Origin: Paenibacillus farraposensis
GTDB taxonomy: Bacteria > Bacillota > Bacilli > Paenibacillales > Paenibacillaceae
Assembly: GCF_020736845.1 (NCBI RefSeq)
Contig: NZ_JAFFQR010000112.1
Coordinates: forward strand, 755,526 to 798,900
Reading direction: 5' to 3'
DNA: 43,375 bases
The notes beneath the pieces were generated by a model, which made no database searches, had not been told where the DNA came from, and saw nothing but the letters and a program-made list of their open reading frames with translations. The translations under genes and the position numbers were made by a program. Shown here piece by piece: positions 1-8,024 of this stretch; position 1 is the first letter of the stretch, and each line of letters opens with the position of its first letter.

Positions 1-87
1 ATTTATGTAGTACCAACTTGGCGACAAGAAAGAGTATATCAAATAGATGATAGAATGGCAATACTTAATTTTAATTTTTTAAAATGA
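1..87 (+). CDS. C-terminal end of an unidentified protein (cut by window edge)
   Basis: An open frame runs from the first base to a TGA stop, giving 28 residues that end in LNFNFLK. The start lies outside the window. The tail is polar then hydrophobic and carries no motif I recognise, so no function is offered. The frame is open across its whole length, but it is short and could be chance. Confidence 0.45.
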   Translation: MYVVPTWRQERVYQIDDRMAILNFNFLK

Positions 88-172
88 AGCTGTTTGCTGC
101 AATTATAAAACGCATGTTCACTTATGATTTGTAGCTAATGTATTCAAAACCAGAATGTTCATGCATATTTTA

Positions 173-201
173 TTGCAAACTAACTTACATTTACTTATAA
201 T
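173..201 (+). promoter_or_regulatory. Sigma-A promoter of the DeoR-type regulator gene
   Basis: TTGCAA (173-178), a 17-base spacer and a perfect TATAAT (196-201). Transcription would start near 208, which rules out the upstream ATG at 155 as the start of the regulator and supports 245. The 9-base word TAACTTACA occurs at 181-189 and again at 201-209, exactly 20 bases apart and flanking the -10 box, as expected for a possible autoregulatory operator. Confidence 0.75.
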
Positions 202-244
202 AACTTACAAAATCGAAATTACTTTATACCAAGGGAGCTTACTT

Positions 245-1006
245 ATGTACCAGGAAGAACGAATGCTACAGATCCTTCATTACTTGCGGCTTCACAAACG
301 CATTTCGGTAGACGATATTTGCGAAATTTTTAATGTATCCCGGGATACGGCTCGTCGGGACTTGGTTAAGCTGGAGGAGCATCAAAAGATTATTCGCACC
401 CGCGGCGGCGCTCTACTCCCTTCACTCGATCACGATTCTATTAGAAGCTATAATGAAAGACTACTCACTCTATCCACGGAAAAGCAAGTGATCGGACAAC
501 TGGCCGCCAGCATGATACGAAATAAGGATCGCATCATTTTGGATTCCTCTACTACCGTGCAGGCGTGTGCAGAAAAGCTAAATGTGCAGGAATGCTCGGT
601 CATCACCAATTCTATTAATCAGGCTGACGTACTCTCTGGCAAAGACGGTGTCTCCATTCATCTCTTGGGCGGCCGCCTACAAAAAGAACACCGCTATGTA
701 TACGGCTCCTCCGTCATCGCCACCTTGTCCCACTATTTTGTAGACAAAGCTTTTATCGGGGTTGGAGGTATAACAGCCCATGGACTGAGCGTTGTTCATG
801 AAGAGGACGGTATGCTGATGCATCAGATGATGAAGCAGGCCGATCAGGTCATTGTCCTTGCCGACCATTCCAAATTCGGACAAAATTTTCCTTACCGCTT
901 TGCCGACCTGTCCGAAGTCAATATTGTGATCACCGACCGCTTGCCAGACCCGGATATGCTGGAACTTCTCCAGCGTCATGATATTGAAGTTATTGTCCCC
1001 TCATAA
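245..1006 (+). CDS. DeoR-family transcriptional regulator
   Basis: A 253-residue protein of normal DeoR length. Residues about 1-60 form the N-terminal helix-turn-helix (EERMLQILHYL, then VSRDTARRDLVKLEE, then RTRGGALL). The rest is the DeoR C-terminal sugar-phosphate sensor domain (ILDSSTTV, VITNSI, GGRL, FIGVGGI, LADHSKFG). The start at 245 follows AAGGGAG and lies downstream of the promoter at 173-201. A HAD phosphatase follows after 65 bases in the same direction, so the two probably form an operon acting on a sugar phosphate. The effector cannot be told from the sequence. Confidence 0.88.
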   Translation: MYQEERMLQILHYLRLHKRISVDDICEIFNVSRDTARRDLVKLEEHQKIIRTRGGALLPSLDHDSIRSYNERLLTLSTEKQVIGQLAASMIRNKDRIILDSSTTVQACAEKLNVQECSVITNSINQADVLSGKDGVSIHLLGGRLQKEHRYVYGSSVIATLSHYFVDKAFIGVGGITAHGLSVVHEEDGMLMHQMMKQADQVIVLADHSKFGQNFPYRFADLSEVNIVITDRLPDPDMLELLQRHDIEVIVPS

Positions 1007-1071
1007 AACGAAGATCGCCAGTTCTAGTTCAAGCCCCATACAAGAGTATAAAAAAGACAGGAGATGGAGAA

Positions 1072-1947
1072 ATGAAACTGTTTGCAATTGATCTGGATGG
1101 AACGCTGCTGAATGAGGAAGGAAAAATAAGCAAAGTGAACGCGAAGGCCATACGCCAGGCACAGCAGCAAGGCGTACAGGTGGCAATTGCTACCGGCAGA
1201 GCATCTTATGATGCCTGGGTCAAACTGGAGGAAGCTGGACTCGCAGCCCCCGTCATTGGAGCAAACGGGGCAACTGTGCATGATATACACCGCCGTCAGC
1301 TTGCCTCTATCCCTATGGATCGGGAAGAGACCTTTGATGTGCTGAGCTGGCTGCGCGAACATGATTTTTACTATGAGGTCATGACAGATCGGGCTATTTA
1401 TTCTCCGCAAAACGGACATCAGCTGCTTGCGGTGGAAATGGATCGCCTGTTAAGCACGAATCCCGATATTCCATTGGATACTCTATTGCAGGCAGCCGAA
1501 AAGCAATATGACCAGACAGGACTTACTCACATCGCCTCATACGAGGATATTCCACAGGATACGCAGATCTATAACGTACTATGCTTCTCCTTTGATCAGG
1601 CCAAGCTGGAGCGGGGACGTGAGCGTTACCGGAATTTCGGCAGCCTGAATATGGTCATTTCTTCTGACCATAACTTTGAAGTCGAGCACAAGGATGCCTC
1701 CAAAGGTAACGCTTTGCGTTATCTGGCGAATCACCTGAGCATTCCCATGCAGGAGGCCGTAGCGATCGGAGATAGCTATAACGATATTTCCATGCTGACG
1801 ATGGCAGGAAAAGGCATCGCCATGGGCAATGCCAAGGACGACATCAAGGCGGCCTGCGCCGAAGTGACCCTGACCAATGCGGAGGATGGTGTCGCTCATG
1901 CTCTGTTGAACATACTCAAAACCGTCGAGGCTGACACTGTGAATTAG
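1072..1947 (+). CDS. Cof-type HAD-superfamily hydrolase
   Basis: A 291-residue protein with the HAD motif I DLDGTLL at the N terminus, motif II IATGR, a Cof-type (type IIB) cap in the middle, and the motif III/IV region KDASKGNAL ... AIGDSYNDISML ... AMGNA. Proteins of this family dephosphorylate sugar phosphates or cofactors such as FMN and pyridoxal phosphate; the substrate here is not predictable. The ATG follows AGGAGATGGAGAA. It lies 65 bases after the DeoR-type gene and is probably co-transcribed with it. Confidence 0.88.
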   Translation: MKLFAIDLDGTLLNEEGKISKVNAKAIRQAQQQGVQVAIATGRASYDAWVKLEEAGLAAPVIGANGATVHDIHRRQLASIPMDREETFDVLSWLREHDFYYEVMTDRAIYSPQNGHQLLAVEMDRLLSTNPDIPLDTLLQAAEKQYDQTGLTHIASYEDIPQDTQIYNVLCFSFDQAKLERGRERYRNFGSLNMVISSDHNFEVEHKDASKGNALRYLANHLSIPMQEAVAIGDSYNDISMLTMAGKGIAMGNAKDDIKAACAEVTLTNAEDGVAHALLNILKTVEADTVN

Positions 1948-1960
1948 AAGTCATTGGCTG

Positions 1961-2014
1961 CGTGCAGCTCAGGCCACATGGTTCCTCATACTGTACGCTG
2001 CACGTCGTCTTTTT
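1961..2014 (+). terminator. Possible rho-independent terminator after the HAD gene
   Basis: CGTGCAGC (1961-1968) pairs with GCTGCACG (1997-2004), followed by a short T-run at 2010-2014. The loop is long (28 bases), so the call is moderate. Confidence 0.5.
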
Positions 2015-2063
2015 ATATGAACGGGTTCAATCTACCACTATTTTTTCAAAACAGGTATAGAGC

Positions 2064-2107
2064 AAAAAAAGACGCTCACAAGCATCATTCCGATGCATAC
2101 AAGCGTC
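2064..2107 (-). terminator. Rho-independent terminator of the tRNA pair
   Basis: The arms GACGCT (2071-2076) and AGCGTC (2102-2107) enclose a second stem GCATC/GATGC. On the minus strand the hairpin is followed by seven T (2064-2070). The right flank is also T-rich on the plus strand, so it may work in both directions. Confidence 0.75.
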
Positions 2108-2127
2108 CTTTTTCTGTGTAAAACCAA

Positions 2128-2216
2128 CGGAGAGAGAGGGATTCGAACCCTCGCACCGCTTTCGCAGCCTAACCCCTTAGCAGAGGGTCCCCTTATAGCC
2201 ACTTGGGTACCTCTCC
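2128..2216 (-). tRNA. tRNA-Ser (anticodon GCU)
   Basis: Read on the minus strand this is an 89-base tRNA with acceptor stem GGAGAGG/TCTCTCC, discriminator G, a long variable arm (class II, as expected for Ser), T-loop TTCGAAT and anticodon loop CTGCTAA. It decodes AGC/AGU. The CCA end is not encoded. It lies one base downstream of tRNA-Asn. Confidence 0.95.
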
Positions 2217-2217
2217 A

Positions 2218-2293
2218 TGGCTCCCCGAACAGGACTCGAACCTGTGACAACTCGATTAACAGTCGAGTGCTCTACCAACTGAGCTATCAGGGA
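2218..2293 (-). tRNA. tRNA-Asn (anticodon GUU)
   Basis: A 76-base class I tRNA on the minus strand with acceptor TCCCTGA/TCGGGGA, anticodon loop CTGTTAA, T-loop TTCGAGT and an encoded CCA (2218-2220). It is first in a two-tRNA transcript ending at the hairpin at 2064-2107. Confidence 0.96.
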
Positions 2294-2337
2294 ACATTAC
2301 TGTAAATGTTCATACAGTATAGTTACTTTACCATGAT

Positions 2338-2850
2338 TCAAAAGGTGCTGTCAAGCGCTAACAAACGAAGCTTATTTCCACATGCACCACATCGGTAACG
2401 CTGTGGATTCATTTTACGCTTCCGCAAGTATTCTTGTCCACAGGAGACGCATACCAGCTTGTAACGATAAGGCTGCGGCTTTCGTTCCAATCTTTCCGGC
2501 AGAGTCTGGCAATGTCTGCTTCCTCCTACACGGGCCAGCCATGCTTTGAAATCGGCATCCCGATGCCGGTAACCCATTCCACGCAAATGCAAATGATAGT
2601 GGCACAGCTCATGCTTAATAATTTTTTCAACCTCAGAACGTCCGTAAGCAGCAAGCTGATGTGGGTTGATTTCAATATGATGACTTTTCATAAAATACCG
2701 GCCACCTGTTGAAGACAGGCGCGCATTGAAGCTGGCTTGATGGCGAAACGGCACGCCAAAGCTCTCCAGTGAAATATGCTCCACCCACTCCTGAAGCTCT
2801 TGATTGCTCATGGCAGGCTTCATTGAATTGTTCATGGACCTGGACTCCAT
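2338..2850 (-). CDS. SprT-like metalloprotease-type protein
   Basis: A 170-residue protein. Near the middle, HELCHYH carries the HExxH zinc-binding motif of the SprT family, followed by the conserved GYRHRD and a C-terminal four-cysteine zinc ribbon (CVSCG ... CGACG). The start at 2850 has GGAGAAGG and AAGGAGGAG just upstream; the reading frame stays open further 5' but without a ribosome site. B. subtilis YdcK is the counterpart, in the same setting next to cmpA and tex. The Bacillales homologues have no well-defined function. Confidence 0.88.
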   Translation of the reverse strand: MESRSMNNSMKPAMSNQELQEWVEHISLESFGVPFRHQASFNARLSSTGGRYFMKSHHIEINPHQLAAYGRSEVEKIIKHELCHYHLHLRGMGYRHRDADFKAWLARVGGSRHCQTLPERLERKPQPYRYKLVCVSCGQEYLRKRKMNPQRYRCGACGNKLRLLALDSTF

Positions 2851-2991
2851 CCTTCTCCAATCTCCTCCTTTACTCCGTACTGACAAGCATATTACAAAAT
2901 TACAAGCAAAGTCTAACCCGATCCATAAGCACACTTTAGGTATCCATCCCATATGCTAGACATACAGAAACACACGGAGGGGGAGATTGAC

Positions 2992-3126
2992 TTGCCTCAA
3001 TGGCTTAGCAACCAGCTCATGCGGGCCTTTTACAAAAAGGACCTTCGCCAAATCAAGCTGCTGAATGACTGTTGGTTTTTTTATCATAAAGCGCCTGGTG
3101 TGGAGTTTGATGCCAACAACGGCTAA
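2992..3126 (+). CDS. cmpA: Cortex morphogenetic protein CmpA
   Basis: A 44-residue ORF starting with TTG, six bases after GGAGGGGGAG. The peptide begins PQWLSNQL and contains AFYKKD, QIKLLN and CWFFYHK, the signature of CmpA. In B. subtilis CmpA is a mother-cell peptide that works with the ClpXP machinery to remove SpoIVA from improperly assembled spore envelopes. The position between sprT-like and tex matches the B. subtilis ydcK-cmpA-ydcI order. A clear terminator follows. The B. subtilis protein is about 37 residues, so the tail here is slightly longer. Confidence 0.88.
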   Translation: MPQWLSNQLMRAFYKKDLRQIKLLNDCWFFYHKAPGVEFDANNG

Positions 3127-3147
3127 ACGAGAGGAACTTCAACAATG

Positions 3148-3190
3148 AAAGCCGGAGCCTCCGAAAAAGTTCGGAGATCCCGGCTTTTGT
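3148..3190 (+). terminator. Rho-independent terminator after cmpA
   Basis: AAAGCCGG (3148-3155) pairs with CCGGCTTT (3179-3186), with an inner CTCCGAA/TTCGGAG stem, and the sequence runs on into TTTTGTT. Confidence 0.85.
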
Positions 3191-3230
3191 TATTTCCTCA
3201 TAAGAAGTATATGCGGCTTCTTATAAAATA

Positions 3231-5432
3231 TTATGCCTGAGATTGCACCTCTGCTGGGGGTTTCATCGTCAGACCTACTCTTCCTTTTTTCAAATCGACA
3301 TTCAGCACCCATACCGTTACATTATCACCGACAGATACGACATCCATCGGATGCTTCACAAAGCCGCTGCGCAGCTGTGAAATATGCACCAGTCCGTCGC
3401 TTTTAATACCGATATCGACAAACGCGCCAAAATCAATGACGTTGCGAACGGTTCCCTGAAGCTCCATGCCAGGTGCCAAATCCTCGATCTTCAGCACATC
3501 CTTGCGGAATACCGGCAACGGCAGTTCATCACGCGGATCACGTCCCGGACGCTGGAGACTCTCCAAAATATCGCGCAGCGTCGGTACACCGACTTCCAGC
3601 TTCGCAGCCAAGGACTCAATATTGGACACGTTCAGGGCTTCGGCCGCAGCCTGGGTACCCAGATCATGAGCATTGATCCCCAGCTCGGCCAACAAGCGGT
3701 CTACGACCATATACGATTCAGGGTGAATCGGCGTGCGGTCCAACGGATTTTCGCCACCGGGGATACGGATAAAGCCAACCGATTGCTCGTAGGTTTTGGC
3801 ACCCAGACGAGGAACCTTTTGCAACTGCCGGCGGTTGGTAAATTTACCGTTTTCCTCACGGTATTTAACGATGTTTTTGGCGATCGTCGCGTTAATTCCT
3901 GCTACATAGGACAGAAGCGCCGGAGAAGCGGTGTTCACATCCACACCGACATGGTTCACGGCCGATTCTACAACGTCCTTCAAGCTTTCGTCCAGATGCT
4001 TCTGCGACACATCATGCTGGTACTGGCCTACCCCAATGGCTTTGGGTTCAATTTTGACCAGCTCAGCCAGCGGGTCCTGCACGCGGCGCGCGATAGAAGC
4101 CGCACTGCGCTCGGCCACGTCCAAATCCGGAAACTCCTCCTGCGCCAGCTTGGAGGCGGAATAGACGCTCGCGCCTGCCTCGTTGACAATCAGATACGCC
4201 AAGTTGTTGTCGCCAATCTCCGCGATCACTTCAGCTACGAATTGCTCTGTCTCACGTGAAGCGGTTCCGTTGCCAATAACGATCAATTCAATGCCGTATT
4301 GGGCAATCAGCTGCTTGAACTTCTCGGCAGCCTCACGCTTCTTATTGTTCGGCGGTGTCGGATAGGTCACCGCCACTTCCAGCAGCTTGCCCGTGTCGTC
4401 GACGACCGCCAGCTTACAGCCTGTCCGATAAGCCGGATCGACACCGAGTACACGGCGGCCTTTGATCGGAGCCTGCAGCAGCAGGCTGCGCAAATTGCCT
4501 GCAAAGATGGAGATGGCCTGCTGCTCGCCCTTCTCCGTCATTTCAGCACGCACCTCACGCTCAATCGATGGCGCGATTAATCTTTTATACGCATCCTCAA
4601 TGACGCTGCGCAGCAGCTCTTCCACAGCGGACGGGCCTTTAATCACTTGGCCTGCCACGTAATTGTAAATCGAATCTGGCGCTACCTCCAGTCCGACTTT
4701 CAGGATGCCCTCACGCTCCCCGCGATTAATCGCCAGAATGCGGTGCGGCGGCATTTTCTTCGCCAGCTCACGATAGCTGTAATAGTTTTCATACACAGAC
4801 TCTTGCTCGGCATCCTTCGCTTCGGAGGTCAACATGCCATGATCGAGCGTATATCGACGCACCCATTGGCGAATCGTCGCATCGTCTGCAATATTTTCCG
4901 CTAAAATGTCCAAAGCTCCCTGAATCGCTGCCTCGGCACTTTCGACTCCCAGCTCTGCATTCACATAGCTCTCAGCTTCTTTCAAAGCGTCTCCCTGCTT
5001 CGGCTGGCTCCAGATCCAGGCGGACAGCGGTTCAAGTCCCCGTTCCTTCGCCACGCTGGCGCGGGTTTTGCGCTTTTGCCGATACGGACGATACAAATCC
5101 TCCACTTCCTGAAGCTTGACCGCAGAGGTGATAGCAGCCTGAAGCTCTTCTGTCAGCTTGCCCTGCTCCTCAATGATGCGGATGACCTCTACCTTGCGAT
5201 CCTCTAGGTTACGCAAATACAGCGCCCGGTCTTCAATTTCACGCAGTTGGTTTTCGTCCAGCTCTCCTGTCATTTCCTTACGGTATCGTGCGATAAAAGG
5301 AATCGTATTCCCTTCATCCAGCAAGCTGATCGTAGTCCGGATTTGCTTGATCGCCAGCGACAGCTCTTTCGCCACTTGTTTGACAATCCGCTCCTGGCGT
5401 TCTGCTTCGTTCGGCTCCTGTCCGATTGCCAT
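3231..5432 (-). CDS. tex: Tex-family RNA-binding transcription accessory protein
   Basis: A 733-residue protein with the Tex layout: N-terminal helical region (PFIARYRKEMTG), YqgF/RNase H-like core (VLGVDPAYRTGCK), helix-hairpin-helix repeats (SYVAGI, KVPRLGAKTYEQ) and a C-terminal S1 RNA-binding domain (GTVRNVIDFGAFVDIG, GLVHISQL). The start at 5432 follows GAGGAAACGAAG; the frame extends 49 codons further without a ribosome site, although a TTG start 27 bases earlier is possible. B. subtilis YdcI is the 719-residue equivalent. Tex acts on nucleic acid and transcription complexes. Confidence 0.95.
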   Translation of the reverse strand: MAIGQEPNEAERQERIVKQVAKELSLAIKQIRTTISLLDEGNTIPFIARYRKEMTGELDENQLREIEDRALYLRNLEDRKVEVIRIIEEQGKLTEELQAAITSAVKLQEVEDLYRPYRQKRKTRASVAKERGLEPLSAWIWSQPKQGDALKEAESYVNAELGVESAEAAIQGALDILAENIADDATIRQWVRRYTLDHGMLTSEAKDAEQESVYENYYSYRELAKKMPPHRILAINRGEREGILKVGLEVAPDSIYNYVAGQVIKGPSAVEELLRSVIEDAYKRLIAPSIEREVRAEMTEKGEQQAISIFAGNLRSLLLQAPIKGRRVLGVDPAYRTGCKLAVVDDTGKLLEVAVTYPTPPNNKKREAAEKFKQLIAQYGIELIVIGNGTASRETEQFVAEVIAEIGDNNLAYLIVNEAGASVYSASKLAQEEFPDLDVAERSAASIARRVQDPLAELVKIEPKAIGVGQYQHDVSQKHLDESLKDVVESAVNHVGVDVNTASPALLSYVAGINATIAKNIVKYREENGKFTNRRQLQKVPRLGAKTYEQSVGFIRIPGGENPLDRTPIHPESYMVVDRLLAELGINAHDLGTQAAAEALNVSNIESLAAKLEVGVPTLRDILESLQRPGRDPRDELPLPVFRKDVLKIEDLAPGMELQGTVRNVIDFGAFVDIGIKSDGLVHISQLRSGFVKHPMDVVSVGDNVTVWVLNVDLKKGRVGLTMKPPAEVQSQA

Positions 5433-5576
5433 CTTCGTTTCCTCGTTAGACAAACCTATCCCTTCTTCCTTACAGCTCTTGTCATACACTATGTCTTTCA
5501 TTATCACAAAAAAAGATTCAAAGCGCCAGCAGGTGACGCGAAAGCCAGGCCCTGCCTGCATTTTTCCCCGAACATG

Positions 5577-5610
5577 CAAAAAAGGACAGCGCCCAAGCGC
5601 TGCCCTTTTC
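5577..5610 (-). terminator. Rho-independent terminator of the ndoAI-ndoA operon
   Basis: The arms CAGCGC and GCGCTG form a hairpin with loop CCAA, extended by G-C pairs. On the minus strand it is followed by six T. It lies 26 bases past the ndoA stop. Confidence 0.8.
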
Positions 5611-5635
5611 CCGTTTCACTCATCGTTCCAGTATG

Positions 5636-5986
5636 CTAAAAATCAATCAAGCCAAGACTGATTTGTAGCGAATCGCTCACTTTGCGCATGGTTTCTTCAT
5701 CCAAATGGGTGATTTTATCGGTAAGCCTTTGCTTGTCAATCGTCCGGATTTGCTCCAGTAGAACGACAGAATCGCGATCAAAGCCATGCGTCGCCGCGTC
5801 GATTTCCACGTGTGTGGGCAGCTTCGCCTTCTGAATCTGGGCGGTGATGGCTGCCACGATCACGGTGGGACTAAACCGGTTGCCGATATCATTTTGAATG
5901 ATCAGCACAGGTCTGACGCCACCTTGCTCGGAACCGACTACGGGTGAAAGATCTGCAAAAAAAACGTCGCCGCGCTTTACGATCAA
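5636..5986 (-). CDS. ndoA: EndoA (MazF-type) mRNA endoribonuclease toxin
   Basis: A 116-residue protein almost identical in pattern to B. subtilis EndoA: VKRGDVFFADL, SEQGGVRPVLIIQND, PTHVEID, EQIRTIDKQRL and the GLIDF end. It cleaves single-stranded mRNA at short specific sites (UACAU in B. subtilis) and is neutralised by EndoAI. It starts with TTG, six bases after the antitoxin stop; the ribosome site GCGGGGTG lies inside the end of ndoAI, so translation is coupled. A terminator follows. Confidence 0.96.
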   Translation of the reverse strand: MIVKRGDVFFADLSPVVGSEQGGVRPVLIIQNDIGNRFSPTVIVAAITAQIQKAKLPTHVEIDAATHGFDRDSVVLLEQIRTIDKQRLTDKITHLDEETMRKVSDSLQISLGLIDF

Positions 5987-5992
5987 TATGGA

Positions 5993-6274
5993 TTACACCC
6001 CGCTAACTGTACGGCCCAAGGTGCTGTTTGCATCTTCCTCCGCGTGAAAGGCTTCGGATGCCATGGTCAAGTTAATTTTAGCCATTTCCATGTATCCACG
6101 CTGCATCGCTTCACGAATGTAACGTTTTTTACGTTCGCCTACATACAGCTTCATGGCCTGCCTAATAAATTCACTACGGTTGGAATTTTCCATCGCTACG
6201 ATCCCGTCCACTTCCTGCAAGAGATGATCTGGCAAGCTGATCATTATTCTTTTGGTGTTCTGCAAATTGGCCAA
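5993..6274 (-). CDS. ndoAI: EndoAI ribbon-helix-helix antitoxin
   Basis: A 93-residue protein from a TTG start placed after GGGGGTGG; this is the same length as B. subtilis EndoAI. A TTG six codons earlier is possible but lacks a site. The N terminus is a ribbon-helix-helix fold (KRIMISLPDHLLQEVDGI, NRSEFIRQAM) that dimerises and binds its own promoter in related systems. The C-terminal part (RGYMEMAKINL) is the segment that occupies the toxin. The 294 bases between alr and this gene must hold its promoter; I see no strong match. Confidence 0.92.
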   Translation of the reverse strand: MANLQNTKRIMISLPDHLLQEVDGIVAMENSNRSEFIRQAMKLYVGERKKRYIREAMQRGYMEMAKINLTMASEAFHAEEDANSTLGRTVSGV

Positions 6275-6568
6275 CTTCTCTTCCACCCCCAAAACCTTGT
6301 CGCCATTGTACCATTATTACGTTATTCCCGGTAATTTATTCAAACGGAACACAAAAGAATGTATATGACATTTGTATATCAACTATGCTGCATTCCATTA
6401 TAAACTACGCTGTTCGCTTTCGTACAGGCGTTGGATCCCCGAAATACAAGTGTCAGCGGAGCCTAGTTCGTCTTTTGACAATTATAGCCCTTTTTTCTTT
6501 CCTTCTGTACATATTTCGAGATGTTCTGCGAAAACTCCTGCTTATGTCAGGGAATTTGCGTGATGAAA

Positions 6569-7765
6569 TTAATTCCAGCGAGTTGGAAGGAGCGAATTTA
6601 CTCGACTGACAGGAACATTGTCGCGTGTATATATACGCGGGACCCTGTCTGCGATCATGCAGATCACCTCATAGTGGATCGTACCAAGCTTGGATGCCAG
6701 CTCATCCGCCGCAATCGCTTCACCGGACTGCTGGCCGATGAGAACAACCTCTTCGCCGATTTGAATTTCTTCCGCATCCTCTGCGAAAGATTGTAAGGAT
6801 ACCATACACTGGTCCATGCATATTGTGCCGAGTACCGGGACGCGGCTACCGCGTATCAACACTTCAACCTTTCCACTCAGCATACGGGAATATCCGTCTG
6901 CATAGCCGATCGGCAGGGTACCAATGTGCTCCTCCGTGGAAGTCACATACCGGGTGCCGTAGCTGACTCCCCAGCCTGAAGGAAGCGTCTTGGTATAAAC
7001 CAGCGCCGTCTTCAAGGACAACACAGGCAACAGTTGAATAGCTTGCCGGTTCACCTCATCAGACGGATACAGACCGTAAATACCGATGCCAATCCGTACC
7101 AGATTAGGGGAAAAGGAAGGGGTATCAATGGTGGTCGCGCTGTTGCCTGTATGTACAATGGGAATGGCAATGCCCTGTTCCCTTAGCGCTTCCACCACGC
7201 CCCGAAACCGATCATATTGCAGCAGTGTATAGCTTTTGTCTTCTTCATCCGCACGGGCAAAATGGGTATACAAGCCCTCCAGCAGCACTTGCTCCAACTG
7301 CTCAGCCTGCCGGACAAAGGCAACAGCCGTTTCTCCGGGCAGCAGCCCCAGTCTTCCCATGCCGCTGTCTATTTTGATGTGCACCTTCAGCTTGCGCTCG
7401 CTTCCTTTGCGGTCCAGTCGGCGGATACCCTCCAGCACATCCTCACTGAACACAGTCAGTGAAATGTCATGCTCCCATGCCGTTTGTACGCCTTCCGGCG
7501 AGGTATAGCCGAGTACAAGGATTGGCAGTTCAATCCCCGCATGACGAAGCTCCAAAGCCTCATCCAAAAAAGCGACGCTCAAATAATCCGCACCAAGACG
7601 TTCCAATTCCTTTGAAATTTCTACGGCACCGTGTCCGTAGGCGTTAGCCTTGACACAGACCAGCAACAGCTTATCCGCCGGCAACGCCTTGCGAAAAGCT
7701 TCATAGTTGGCGCCAAGGTGATCCAGGTTGATTTCGGCCCGGGTCGATCTGTATTGTGCTTGCAA
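6569..7765 (-). CDS. alr: Alanine racemase
   Basis: A 398-residue PLP enzyme converting L- to D-alanine for peptidoglycan. The PLP lysine is in CVKANAYGHGA (about residue 39), followed by FLDEALELR, KIDSGMGRLG, HTGNSATT, GIGIYGLYPS and the C-terminal domain with VSYGTRY and GTICMDQCMV. The start is TTG at 7765, eight bases after AAGGTG; the frame is open upstream for 58 codons but that stretch is unlike Alr. It is placed between ydcC and ndoAI as in B. subtilis. D-alanine also triggers germination control, a known role of spore-associated Alr. Confidence 0.95.
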   Translation of the reverse strand: MQAQYRSTRAEINLDHLGANYEAFRKALPADKLLLVCVKANAYGHGAVEISKELERLGADYLSVAFLDEALELRHAGIELPILVLGYTSPEGVQTAWEHDISLTVFSEDVLEGIRRLDRKGSERKLKVHIKIDSGMGRLGLLPGETAVAFVRQAEQLEQVLLEGLYTHFARADEEDKSYTLLQYDRFRGVVEALREQGIAIPIVHTGNSATTIDTPSFSPNLVRIGIGIYGLYPSDEVNRQAIQLLPVLSLKTALVYTKTLPSGWGVSYGTRYVTSTEEHIGTLPIGYADGYSRMLSGKVEVLIRGSRVPVLGTICMDQCMVSLQSFAEDAEEIQIGEEVVLIGQQSGEAIAADELASKLGTIHYEVICMIADRVPRIYTRDNVPVSRVNSLLPTRWN

Positions 7766-7955
7766 AATCCAGTCACCTTCTTCAATTGTTAACCTGTAAC
7801 AAAACCTATTATCATTTGGAATGTTGGAAAATCCATACTTCCAAAGGTTAATGGTAATGTTCAGAAACGTGGCTGTCAATAGCTGGGGACGTTTGCCAGC
7901 ATCCTCTGCCATGAACGGGCTACAAGCGATGCACACCACTTAGACCGCGAATGGG

Positions 7956-8014
7956 CAAAAGACGGATACGGGCGGTAGCAGAGCTTTTTACACTCTAAAC
8001 CGTCTGCATCCGTC
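7956..8014 (-). terminator. Rho-independent terminator after ydcC
   Basis: On the minus strand GACGGAT (8014-8008) pairs with ATCCGTC (7967-7961), with a further AGACGG/CCG stem inside, followed by TTTT. It separates ydcC from alr, so alr probably has its own promoter within 7766-7955. Confidence 0.75.
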
Positions 8015-8024
8015 CTATAGGGTT

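Noticed and set aside
155..244. Upstream extension of the DeoR-type gene from ATG 155
   Set aside because: The promoter lies at 173-201, so this part is not transcribed; the residues are unlike DeoR proteins and 245 has a ribosome site.
2093..2305. A 70-codon frame across the tRNA genes with GIRTLAPL- and NRTRTCDNS-like text
   Set aside because: This is the well-known false protein translated from tRNA-Ser and tRNA-Asn; both tRNAs are complete.
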